In this document: in pieces, positions 15,849-24,381 of the stretch
Layout: each line of letters begins with the position of its first letter
How positions within the stretch are numbered: the first letter of the stretch is position 1
IMG/VR virus record: IMGVR_UViG_3300042936_000216
Location: 1 to 28,957 of that record
Source of the DNA: a virus
Length of the DNA: 28,957 bases
Strand: one strand, 5' to 3'
Position numbers and translations under genes: made by a program
The notes under the pieces: model-generated
The model's database searches: none
Told to the model about the DNA's origin: nothing
What the model saw: the letters and a program-made list of their open reading frames with translations, nothing else

Positions 15849-16675
15849 TATTCGAAAAAATCAGTAGGGTTCAGTGTAATTGATTGTTCGTATTGATGAC
15901 TGCAACTTGCACAAGTAAAAGTCATTGGTTTGATTTCACTCTGCTCTCTAATTTTAGAGCTATAGTCTCTGATTTGAATATAGAGATTTCTATCACAGTG
16001 TTGCAAGAAGTCAAGAATATAGTCAAGTTCAGTTACTGGAATGCTAGGGGTCTTGATGTGAACAATAGACTTACTCAGAAGTACCATTGTTAAGTTTGTA
16101 ATTCTAGCAAGAGCCTCTTGCATTGCCTTAGACTTTTGATCTTCGTCAGTCATATTCTCAAGTGAAGCAAACATTCTCTGTAAGTCAAATTGTTCGATTG
16201 ACGCTTGATTGACTTCTTTGAAAGAAAGCGGTCTAAACTTGATAGAAAGATCGCCTACTTCAAGTTCAGTATCAAAGTCTGGATTAGTTAGTCCGGCTAA
16301 GATTCCACCGAGTACAATCTTAAAGGTAGAGACATCTTCGCACTTAGGACACTGTGATTCAACATCCATTTCACCTGACGGTGAAGATGCTGCTTTAATA
16401 GCAACTAATAGTGCATCAAGGTCTACGTTTGTTACTGCCCAAGGGTCTTTGATGTTTGGTACGCAGCTTCTAATTAGTTCTACTACCGCAGTACCATTAA
16501 AAAGGGCGTCAGGTGTTCTTGCTGTAATCTCATCGATTGCAGTCATAGGATAGATTGGTAATTCACCATTGTCAGGTAAGTCCAATGCACCTTCAGGATA
16601 TCCGGCACCGCCTGATGGGAGCTTCATGTATACAGAAGGTCTTCTGAAATACTGTTTTAGTGGGTTATTTTCCAT
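15848..16675 (-). CDS. 26: Baseplate hub / tail-assembly protein gp26-like with split CxxC zinc motif
   Basis: 275 residues; T4 gp26 has 208. The N-terminal region contains a YMKLPSGGAGYPEGALDLP segment and IYPMTAIDEITARTPDALFN, followed by CVPNIKDPWAVTNVDLDALL. This is the pattern I know from T4-type gp26 baseplate hub proteins in marine myoviruses. CPKC (109-112) and CASC (255-258) form two cysteine pairs that probably bind one zinc ion and close the domain. The start ATG at 16675 has GAGGACC seven bases upstream. The gene ends GAT TTT TTC GAA TAA, with a slippery heptamer two codons before the stop. It is transcribed divergently from the tape-measure-like genes, sharing a palindromic promoter region, so production of chaperone and tape measure may be coordinated. 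Confidence 0.72.
   Translation of the reverse strand: MENNPLKQYFRRPSVYMKLPSGGAGYPEGALDLPDNGELPIYPMTAIDEITARTPDALFNGTAVVELIRSCVPNIKDPWAVTNVDLDALLVAIKAASSPSGEMDVESQCPKCEDVSTFKIVLGGILAGLTNPDFDTELEVGDLSIKFRPLSFKEVNQASIEQFDLQRMFASLENMTDEDQKSKAMQEALARITNLTMVLLSKSIVHIKTPSIPVTELDYILDFLQHCDRNLYIQIRDYSSKIREQSEIKPMTFTCASCSHQYEQSITLNPTDFFE
15854..15860 (-). promoter_or_regulatory. Slippery heptamer T-TTT-TTC for probable programmed -1 frameshift
   Basis: In the zero frame of the gp26-like gene the codons are GAT TTT TTC GAA TAA, so the heptamer T TTT TTC has the canonical X XXY YYZ phasing. A -1 slip continues as CGA ATA ATG CTT, entering the frame of the 74-codon gene without a stop and giving a fusion of about 350 residues. 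I see no obvious strong downstream stimulatory hairpin. Confidence 0.6.
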
Positions 16676-16711
16676 ATATGGTCCTCATAAAAATAGGGTA
16701 AAATTTTAACG

Positions 16712-16726
16712 CTAAATATTATTTAG
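16712..16726. promoter_or_regulatory. Palindromic bidirectional late promoter
   Basis: CTAAATATTATTTAG is a perfect 15-base palindrome made of two CTAAATA elements facing opposite ways around one T. It is 37 bases upstream of the leftward gp26-like start and 39 bases upstream of the rightward tape-measure-like start. Each half contains the TAAATA core of T4 late promoters, so a single site could drive both operons. Confidence 0.65.
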
Positions 16727-16764
16727 TGACATAAAAATGTCCCAAAATATTTTGGAAACTTGGA

Positions 16765-19700
16765 ATGGATGTAGGATTAATTCAACAGATTAACGATCAG
16801 TTGAGAGAAATGAATGATCTACTGGGACGACAAGCAGCCGCTATGTCAGCAACCATTGAAGCTACAAGAAACGCTACTGAAGCTACTAACAAACAAAAAT
16901 ATTCAAATAACAGCACAAACTCAGCCCAACAGAGTGCAGGAACACAATATTCTGCTCAAACTAAGCTATCTGAAATGTCAAGGGCGGCGGCTGATAAAAC
17001 TGCGGATGCTAACAGTAAATTTTCATCTGCACTTGAGCAAGGTAAATCTGCATTCGTAGGATTAGCAGGCGCACTGCTTGATACAACCCCGGGACTTTCA
17101 AAATATACTAATAGCGTGGAAACAGCAACAGGTGCTGTTACTAGCGTAGTATCTGTATTTGGTCCTTTAGGAGCAGTAGCTGGATTCCTTTTAAAAGGAC
17201 TATCACTTGTAATCGGGGAAGCATTTAAGTATAGCGATGCTTTAGTTGACGCATACGATTCTGTTTCTAAATCCGGTGCAGGCATCGGAACTAGTGCTGA
17301 AGAACTTGTAAAATTAGGTCACGCTGCCCGATTATCTTCTGGTACTTTACCGTATCTAACAAAAAATATTGACGCTTTAGGTAGTGATATTCGTGCATTG
17401 GGTACGACTAGTTCCGGCGGGGTAGAAGCATTCTCTAAAGTAATCGCCGTTGGGGAAAATCAACTCAAAGGTTATCGCAATTTAGGATTCACACAAGAAG
17501 AACTTATTGAGTCTCAGGCAAATTATCTTAAACTACAAGCATCGGCAGGGGCTGACCTAAAGAAAAGTCCGGAGCAATTACAGAAAGCATCACTACTATA
17601 CATTGATGAATTAAATGCATTTGCTGAAGTTACTGGCATTAGTAAGAAAAAACAAGAAGATGCACTAGCACAAGCTATGGCGCAGGAAAATTTCAATGCT
17701 TACATTAACAAGCTTGAAAGTGATAAGGCTGCTGCCGCTGCCCGGGGTGACAAAGAAGAAGAAGCTAGAATCCAAGGTGTGATTCAAGCTAAACAAAATC
17801 TAGCGAAATACGCACAATCAAACTTTAGTGCAGCAAAAGCACAGGCAGTACTAGAGGGTATTGCTACTGATGGTAATACCATCATGACTGAAAATACTGC
17901 AAAGTTGAAACAGTCTGGTATTAATATTGAACAAATCAATGCTAATGCTAACAAAGGTATTGATCAAACTGGCGAACTCGCTGGTCAAAGCGCCCAAAGT
18001 GCTGAGAACTTTAAAAAGAATTTCGGTGAGCTGGGTTATGCTGCCGGTAAAGAATCTAGAAATCTACAAGATACATTCTTCCAAGACAACGGTACTCGTA
18101 TGGCCGCAGCCAGAGACGCAGACTTAAAGGGTGAAGACAGACAAAAAATATTCGACAAGAGAATGGCGAATGCCCGTGCAGCAGCCGAAGCTAAGAAAAA
18201 TGAGAACAGCGGAATCGTAGCAAAGAAGGCAGCAATAGAAGCACAAGAACGTGCTGCAAGAATTGCGTTTGACGGTTTAATGGGTCCGCTATCAGACCAG
18301 TTAAACGGATTATTGTTAAAAGTTCTCCCTTACATAACAAATCTTATACAACTGGTATCAGACAATTTTGGTTTAATAACAACCGCTGCTAAAGGATTAG
18401 CGATTGTATTTGCGGGCTTAGGCGCAGTCGCAGTAGCAGGAAAAGTCATAGGATCACTGAGGTCATTTGGAAGTAAAGTAAGCGGGCTGTTCGGCAAGAA
18501 AACAGGAGCACCTGGGTCTAAAGGCAACCCCATGCACGTAGCTTTCGATGAAAGTTCAGGCGATTTGGGAGGACTTACAGGTGGAAACAAAAGCCCATCT
18601 GATGGTGGAAAAGGCGGCGGCAAAAGCGGTGGCACTGCAAGTGCATTAAAACTTGCTGCAAAATCTGCGCCGCAGATACTATTGGGTGCAGCTACCTTGG
18701 GCGCAGCAATGGTAGAAATAGCCGCAGGTTTAGCAGCAGCAGTTTGGTTAACGGGTGCAGCACTTCCTAAATTTGCTAAAGGTCTAAAAGCATTTGAAAA
18801 GCTCGACGGAGCTAATCTAAAGAATGTTGGCATCGGTGTAGCGGGGCTCGGCGTCGGCATACTAGGACTGGGAGCAGGCGGAATTGCGAATGCAATTGGA
18901 AATCTAGTAAACTACTTCACCGGTGATAAAGACCCACTTACCCAATCAGTAGAAATGCTAGAGAAGTTGCAGAAAATACCTCTTGATAGAAAAAGAGTAG
19001 AGGACAACGGAGCAGCATTGATTGCATTTGCTAAAGCAATGGCTGCTGTAGCTGGGTTAGGTGCAGTAAGCGGAATCGGTAATGCGATTAAAGGATTATA
19101 TGACGGTATCGCTAACTGGGCCGATGCTACATCAGTCTTTGATGACTTTGTAGAATTTTCTCAACTAGACATCGACGCAAAGAAAACAAAAAATAACTCT
19201 ATTGCATTTAAGTACTTCTCAGAAGCAATGGCAAGTTATGAAGGATTAGGTAGTCCGATAGGAGCGATAGCAGAATCACTAGTTCAAGCTACTAACTCAT
19301 TCTTTAACACTAAGCCTCCGTTAGAACAGTTTGTATACTTTTCACACTTAGACATCAACAAGAAAAAGACTAAAAACAACGCACAATCTTTTACACTGTT
19401 CTCAGAGGCAATGGCATCATATAGAGGCGGTCAAGGTTTATTAAGTGCAGTAAGCACTGTTGCCGGTGCCGGGTTAAACAAACTGTTTGGACAAGATAGT
19501 GCTGTCGATAGCTTCTACAATTTTTCTAAGAAGGATTTTGGTAAAAATGCAGAGTCAAATGCTAGAGCATTTTTAGATTTCTCTAAAGCGATGAATATTT
19601 TGAGCGGCGGTCAAACAAGCACTATGTCGCAAATCGCTACCGGAGCAGCAGCAGTTGGTGCCGGGATTGTTGGTGCAGTAGGCGGTGCGGCGTCAGCCGT

Positions 19701-20550
19701 CTGGAAAGGAATCAAGGGAGGATTCACTAGCGCCGCAGACTTTATTGGCAAATTTGAAGGCTTTAGTGGTAAAGCTTATATGTTCCCTGGAGAAAAATTG
19801 TATACAATTGGCTTTGGACACGTTATTCAACCTAACGAAATTAAAGCAGGAAGACTACCAACCGGCGTACCGATTTCTGGAAACTTAGGAAAAGATACAG
19901 TAATAACGAAAGACCAAGCAACTACATTGTTACAACACGATCTTCCTAAATATGAACAACCTGCTGCCTCGGCTGTGGGTTCAGGCTGGTCATCCATGTC
20001 TGCTCCGCAAAAGGCAGCCTTTACATCGTATGCATATAATGCAGGACCTGGGGGAGTTAATAAATTTGTTAGAAATAATAAAATCCCAGAACTTGCACAA
20101 CAAAAAGATTGGGGTGCGATTTCTACCGCTTTTAGAGAGCGCGGCGTAAAAACAGGCTCAGGTAAATTCTTACAAGGTCTAGCAAATCGCCGCAATGCAG
20201 AGTCACAATTAATGATGCAAGCAAGAGCTGGCGGTATGTTTAAAGGTCCAACCGGCGGTTACCCTATCGAGTTGCACGGTACTGAATTAGTAATTCCGGT
20301 TACTCCGGATTCGATTTTATCCAAGCTAGCTGAGGGAACAGTTGACTCATCAAAGATGACTGATAAAATTTTAGATACAGTTACCGGCATGTTAAATGGA
20401 GATTCCCCTGCTACCGAGGTTGATCAGTTCTTAGAATTAGATAATCAAATGAAAGGAATGCTTATTAGTAAAATCAATAAGATGCTAGATGTATTAGACG
20501 ATAAACAAAGTACTTCTAAAAAGGTGTTTAGAAGCAAAGTAGCAAGTTAA
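16765..20550 (+). CDS. Tape-measure-like tail protein with C-terminal GH24 lysozyme domain (paralogue 1)
   Basis: 1261 residues. The N-terminus (QQINDQLREMNDLL) is coiled-coil-like. Residues about 60-500 are helical and Ala/Gln/Lys-rich. Hydrophobic Gly/Ala segments near 535-565, 635-665 and 690-720 resemble the membrane-active stretches of tape measures. Four degenerate repeats of about 61-70 residues lie at about 720-950, with the core FS-x-LDI-x-x-KKTKNN-x-x-x-F-x-x-FSEAMASY. Residues about 990-1155 form a lysozyme-type domain: FEGF with candidate catalytic Glu998, then YTIGFGH with Thr1014. The Asp expected nine or ten residues after Glu is replaced by Phe/Pro. The tail then reads GGMFKGPTGGYPIELHGTE, a motif common near the end of tape-measure proteins. 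T4 gp29 is only 590 residues. The role would be setting tail length and opening the murein during DNA entry. Downstream is a full-length paralogue. Confidence 0.8.
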   Translation: MDVGLIQQINDQLREMNDLLGRQAAAMSATIEATRNATEATNKQKYSNNSTNSAQQSAGTQYSAQTKLSEMSRAAADKTADANSKFSSALEQGKSAFVGLAGALLDTTPGLSKYTNSVETATGAVTSVVSVFGPLGAVAGFLLKGLSLVIGEAFKYSDALVDAYDSVSKSGAGIGTSAEELVKLGHAARLSSGTLPYLTKNIDALGSDIRALGTTSSGGVEAFSKVIAVGENQLKGYRNLGFTQEELIESQANYLKLQASAGADLKKSPEQLQKASLLYIDELNAFAEVTGISKKKQEDALAQAMAQENFNAYINKLESDKAAAAARGDKEEEARIQGVIQAKQNLAKYAQSNFSAAKAQAVLEGIATDGNTIMTENTAKLKQSGINIEQINANANKGIDQTGELAGQSAQSAENFKKNFGELGYAAGKESRNLQDTFFQDNGTRMAAARDADLKGEDRQKIFDKRMANARAAAEAKKNENSGIVAKKAAIEAQERAARIAFDGLMGPLSDQLNGLLLKVLPYITNLIQLVSDNFGLITTAAKGLAIVFAGLGAVAVAGKVIGSLRSFGSKVSGLFGKKTGAPGSKGNPMHVAFDESSGDLGGLTGGNKSPSDGGKGGGKSGGTASALKLAAKSAPQILLGAATLGAAMVEIAAGLAAAVWLTGAALPKFAKGLKAFEKLDGANLKNVGIGVAGLGVGILGLGAGGIANAIGNLVNYFTGDKDPLTQSVEMLEKLQKIPLDRKRVEDNGAALIAFAKAMAAVAGLGAVSGIGNAIKGLYDGIANWADATSVFDDFVEFSQLDIDAKKTKNNSIAFKYFSEAMASYEGLGSPIGAIAESLVQATNSFFNTKPPLEQFVYFSHLDINKKKTKNNAQSFTLFSEAMASYRGGQGLLSAVSTVAGAGLNKLFGQDSAVDSFYNFSKKDFGKNAESNARAFLDFSKAMNILSGGQTSTMSQIATGAAAVGAGIVGAVGGAASAVWKGIKGGFTSAADFIGKFEGFSGKAYMFPGEKLYTIGFGHVIQPNEIKAGRLPTGVPISGNLGKDTVITKDQATTLLQHDLPKYEQPAASAVGSGWSSMSAPQKAAFTSYAYNAGPGGVNKFVRNNKIPELAQQKDWGAISTAFRERGVKTGSGKFLQGLANRRNAESQLMMQARAGGMFKGPTGGYPIELHGTELVIPVTPDSILSKLAEGTVDSSKMTDKILDTVTGMLNGDSPATEVDQFLELDNQMKGMLISKINKMLDVLDDKQSTSKKVFRSKVAS

Positions 20551-20556
20551 TATCTA

Positions 20557-20563
20557 CTAAATA
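20557..20563 (+). promoter_or_regulatory. Putative late promoter between the two tape-measure paralogues
   Basis: CTAAATA lies in the 34-base gap between the paralogues, 22 bases before the second ATG. It is the same element as at 16712 and 24382, which suggests each large tail gene has its own late start in addition to read-through. Confidence 0.5.
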
Positions 20564-20584
20564 TTAAGTCATATGGAATAATAA

Positions 20585-23500
20585 ATGGATCCGGAATTAC
20601 AACAACAGATTAATGACCAATTGAATGAGATGTCTGAATTACTCAGACAGCAAAATTCCTATATGGCTAATCAAGTTAAGATGATGAATTCAGTTTCCGC
20701 ATCAATGACTAATCAGGCAACTGCTGCAAATAGCTCAGCTAAAGCCGGTAAAGACGCGGCAACTGCTACTGGAAATTCTACAAAGCTTTCTGAAATAACA
20801 TCTAACGCTAACAAATTACAAGTCGAAGCAATGAATCGATTGTCCTCGTCATTTGAGACTGGTAAAAAATCACTACTTGGCTTTACTCAAGCAATGCTTG
20901 ACGTTACTCCGGGTATGGCAAAGTATTCAGAGAGCATCAAGGGAGGAATTGATTCTGTAGGTAATTTTGCTGCTGGATTTGGTCCGTTGGGCGCAGCTTC
21001 ATCGGGATTACTTAAAGTATTCTCGCAGTTAGTAACTGCATCTTTTAATTATGTCGATGCTATTGTTAAGGGCTACGATGATGTAGCTAAACTGGGCGGC
21101 GGTATAGGAACTACCGCAGAAGAAATTGCGCAGTTAGGGCAGCAAGCAGGACTCTCGTCTGGTACTCTAGAAATTTTTACAAAAAATGCCGGAAGTCTTG
21201 GTAGTAACATTAGGGCTTTAGGGGCCACTACATCGGATGGCGTTAAAAACTTCGGCAAATTCATTGCTGTCGGAGATCAAACTTTACAGCAATATAGAAA
21301 ATTAGGATACTCACAAGAACAATTAGTAGAAGCACAGACCAAATACCTAGACCTACAAGCTAAGTCAGGTGCTGACTTAAGACGTAGCCCGGAACAACTA
21401 CAGAAAGCTTCGTTGAAATACCTTGACAGTTTGAATGTTTTAGCTGAACTTACTGGTAACAGTGTTGAAGAACAACAGGCAGCACTTGATGCAGTATTAG
21501 CACAAGAAAACTTTAATGCCTACATTTTCAACATGGAACAAGAAAAGGCTAAAGCACTTAAAGAAGGCAATACTGCTGAAGCAGCACGTATCGAAAAAGT
21601 CATTGAAGCCAAGACTAATATGGCAAAGTTTGCTCAAGCAAACTTAGATGCTGAATCTGCAACTGCGGTTATGGAAAGTATCGCCACTAACGGAAAAACA
21701 ATTTATACTGAAAACAATGCAAAATTGTTGATGAACGGTATTAAAATTGATGAGATGAATGATCAGACTAACCAAGGTATAGATCAGACTGCTAGGTTAG
21801 CCGGTGAAAATGCTAAAGCAGTTGAACGATTCCAAAAGAACTTTGGAGAAATGGGTTATGCTGCTGGTAAGTCCTCACGAGAACTACAAGAAACATTTGG
21901 GATAGGCAATAAAGCTCGTGCAGCCGCAGCAAAGTTTTCTGATTTGAAAACTGAAGAAGGTCAAAAGCAATGGTATAAAGAAAAAGCCCAACTTGAAGCA
22001 GAGCAAGAAGCCAAAAAAAATGAAACAGCTGGTGTAGTAGCGCAGCGCGCCGCAGTTGAATCAAATGAACGTGCCGCCAGACTTGCATTTGACCAGTTAC
22101 TGAAACAGATGTCAGATATGCTAATGAATTTAGCATTAAAAATTATGCCCCATATCGTTACTGCTATCTCTTTTGTATCTAACAACTTTGATAAGATTGT
22201 TTCAGTGTCTAAGGGATTAGCAATTGCTATGGGTGCATTGGCAGCTGCCGCAGCCGTCGGTAAGATAGTTAATGTTTTCCGCGGATTAGGAGATTCAGTT
22301 AAAGGACTATTTGGTAAAAAAGAAGGTCCTGCAGGAAGTAGCTCAGACAATCCCATGTACGTTAAAACTGCTGGCGCCGCCGGAGCATTAGGTGATTTAG
22401 TCGGCGACAGTAGCGGCGGAGGCAAGGGCGGCGGCGGAGGTAAGGGCGACGGCGCAATGGATAAGTTATCCTCAGCGTCATCTGCTGGTGGTAAATCTAG
22501 CGGCTTCTTAATGAGTGTAGTTCGAGCATTAGCATATGCAGGTCGTGCTGCACAATATATCGTACTTGGTGCAGGCGCAGTTGGCGCAGCCATTGCTCTG
22601 GTCGGCGCAGGCATAGCTGGCGCAACTTGGATTATAGGAGGAGCATTACCTAACTTAGCTAAAGGTCTCAAATCTTTTGACAAACTAGATGGTCCTAATC
22701 TGAAACAAGTTGGTATAGGTATGGCAGGACTAGGTGCTGGCATACTTGCAATGGGCGCAGGCAAAGTTGCGGGTGCTGTTGGCAACCTAATAAACTTCTT
22801 TGTAGATGGCGAAGACCCTATCGAAAAGGTGTCATCGCAGGTATTCAAACTACAAGAATTAGACATCGATAAGAAGAAGGTTGAAAATAATTCTGCGGCT
22901 CTAGTAGCGTTTTCTAAAGCAATGGCTTCTGCATCAGCAATAGGCGCAGCTGGTTCTATTGCAGGAGTTGCATCGGCAATGGCTGACGGTGTGTCATCAT
23001 TCTTCTCGGATAAACCCCCTTTCCAAGACTTCGTTGACTTTTCACACTTAAACATCAATGCAAAGAAAACAAAAAATAATGCTGTAGCTTTCAAGTACTT
23101 CTCAGAAGCAATGGCAAGTTATGAAGGATTAGCAAGTCCAATCGGCGCGATTGGTACTGCTCTTGCCGAAGCAGCAGCTAAATTCTTTGGAGTAAAACCT
23201 CCGTTAGGACAGTTTGTAAGTTTCTCTCACCTTAATATTGACGCCAAGAAAACAAGCAGCAACGCTAAAGCATTTATTTCATTTGCTAATGCAATGGCTG
23301 AATACAAGGGCGGACCAGGTTTACTCGATACTGTAAGTTCATTAATCGGTAAAGGATTCAATGCATTATTCGATCAAGACGGTCCGGTTGAAGCATTTGC
23401 TAAATTCGCTGCTAAAGACTTTGGTCCTAAAGCAAAAGATAATGCAGAAGCATTTAAAAAATATGCCGAAGCCTCTGGCATGCTCAGCGGAAACTCCACC

Positions 23501-24379
23501 AGCGGAAGCTCCCCCAGCGGAAGCTCCCCCAGCGGAAGCTCCCCCAGCGGATTTAGTGGTGCAGTCCAATCAGGGTTAGAAACTGGCGCAGCAGTGGGAG
23601 CTGGAGCAGTGGGTCTAGTAGGCGGGGCAATTGCTGGCGGTGCAGGGCTAGTCTATAATGCAGTTGATTGGGCCAAAGCAAGAATAACAGGCAAGCCCAC
23701 AGATGTTCTTAATTTTACTGCAAGATCCGGCAGCTATGCAAACTTCACGGCATTAGATCCAGATATGCAAAAAGCAGTAATTATGGCAGCAACAGATTAT
23801 AAAAAAGCCACCGGACGAAAGATGCAAATGAACAGTGGTCGCCGAGCAGTTGCTGACCAAGAAAGACTTTGGGCTGAAACAGTAAGACTCGGGACACCGG
23901 GTAAAGGTCCACAGGGAATGTTAGTTGGTAAACCACCTAGACTAGGTGGAAATCCTCCGCACTTGAGAGGTAATGCTATTGACTTGCAAGAAGCTAAAAG
24001 TGACCCATCACGTGCCTTGCCTATTCTTGCGAGATATGGATTAAAACAAACTTACGGTAAAAAAGATGCAGTTCACGTGGACTTAATGAGGGCACGAGAC
24101 GGCGGCTTGTTTGACGGTCCTGGTAAAAGCTATCCTTCTGCGATGAAGATGATGTCTTCATTGGATACTGAATCTATCGTTATGAAGCTAGCTAAAACAC
24201 CCGCAAGTGCAGCAAAGAATGATAAGAAAAAGGATGCACCGGATAAAAATGTTGCAGCAATCTATTCACAGAATAGCCAGCTTACCTTTGAAATCTCGAA
24301 AAAGTTAGATCAGGTCATTGACGCATTAGAAAACGACAACTCAGTGCAGAACAAGATATTAAAACATTCTAGGGCATAA
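20585..24379 (+). CDS. Tape-measure-like tail protein with C-terminal M15 zinc-peptidase domain (paralogue 2)
   Basis: 1264 residues, colinear with the preceding protein from the N-terminus (QQQINDQLNEMSELL) through the hydrophobic segments and four repeats (about 743-965; e.g. FVDFSHLNINAKKTKNN and AFKYFSEAMASYEGL). The paralogues then diverge. After a Ser/Gly/Pro minisatellite linker (about 967-989), residues about 1039-1170 form an M15 (VanY / L-alanyl-D-glutamate peptidase-type) domain. It has a SGRR motif, zinc ligands His1126 and Asp1133 in HLRGNAID, and His1164 in VHVDL, all intact. Similarity to paralogue 1 resumes weakly at GG-x-F-x-GP and in the closing coiled coil (SKKLDQVIDALEND). 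The predicted role is peptide-crosslink cleavage by a tail-resident protein, complementing the glycan-cutting partner. Whether both proteins reside in one tail tube is not shown by sequence. Confidence 0.8.
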   Translation: MDPELQQQINDQLNEMSELLRQQNSYMANQVKMMNSVSASMTNQATAANSSAKAGKDAATATGNSTKLSEITSNANKLQVEAMNRLSSSFETGKKSLLGFTQAMLDVTPGMAKYSESIKGGIDSVGNFAAGFGPLGAASSGLLKVFSQLVTASFNYVDAIVKGYDDVAKLGGGIGTTAEEIAQLGQQAGLSSGTLEIFTKNAGSLGSNIRALGATTSDGVKNFGKFIAVGDQTLQQYRKLGYSQEQLVEAQTKYLDLQAKSGADLRRSPEQLQKASLKYLDSLNVLAELTGNSVEEQQAALDAVLAQENFNAYIFNMEQEKAKALKEGNTAEAARIEKVIEAKTNMAKFAQANLDAESATAVMESIATNGKTIYTENNAKLLMNGIKIDEMNDQTNQGIDQTARLAGENAKAVERFQKNFGEMGYAAGKSSRELQETFGIGNKARAAAAKFSDLKTEEGQKQWYKEKAQLEAEQEAKKNETAGVVAQRAAVESNERAARLAFDQLLKQMSDMLMNLALKIMPHIVTAISFVSNNFDKIVSVSKGLAIAMGALAAAAAVGKIVNVFRGLGDSVKGLFGKKEGPAGSSSDNPMYVKTAGAAGALGDLVGDSSGGGKGGGGGKGDGAMDKLSSASSAGGKSSGFLMSVVRALAYAGRAAQYIVLGAGAVGAAIALVGAGIAGATWIIGGALPNLAKGLKSFDKLDGPNLKQVGIGMAGLGAGILAMGAGKVAGAVGNLINFFVDGEDPIEKVSSQVFKLQELDIDKKKVENNSAALVAFSKAMASASAIGAAGSIAGVASAMADGVSSFFSDKPPFQDFVDFSHLNINAKKTKNNAVAFKYFSEAMASYEGLASPIGAIGTALAEAAAKFFGVKPPLGQFVSFSHLNIDAKKTSSNAKAFISFANAMAEYKGGPGLLDTVSSLIGKGFNALFDQDGPVEAFAKFAAKDFGPKAKDNAEAFKKYAEASGMLSGNSTSGSSPSGSSPSGSSPSGFSGAVQSGLETGAAVGAGAVGLVGGAIAGGAGLVYNAVDWAKARITGKPTDVLNFTARSGSYANFTALDPDMQKAVIMAATDYKKATGRKMQMNSGRRAVADQERLWAETVRLGTPGKGPQGMLVGKPPRLGGNPPHLRGNAIDLQEAKSDPSRALPILARYGLKQTYGKKDAVHVDLMRARDGGLFDGPGKSYPSAMKMMSSLDTESIVMKLAKTPASAAKNDKKKDAPDKNVAAIYSQNSQLTFEISKKLDQVIDALENDNSVQNKILKHSRA
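23486..23550 (+). repeat. 15-bp minisatellite encoding SGSSP repeats
   Basis: Four tandem 15-base units (the first AGCGGAAACTCCACC, the next three identical AGCGGAAGCTCCCCC) plus a five-base partial unit encode SGNST-SGSSP-SGSSP-SGSSP-SG. The array lies exactly between the tape-measure repeats and the peptidase domain. Perfect unit identity suggests recent expansion. Each unit adds five residues without changing frame. Confidence 0.95.
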
Positions 24380-24381
24380 CA

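Noticed and set aside
21961-23094. A 377-codon minus-strand frame opposite the second tape-measure gene
   Set aside because: It lies wholly within a well-supported gene, is Pro/Ala/Ser-rich as expected of a codon-bias shadow, and has no ribosome-binding site or domain.
23486-23550. Short regular repeats as a CRISPR array
   Set aside because: The units are directly adjacent 15-mers without spacers and are in frame within a coding sequence, so this is a minisatellite.
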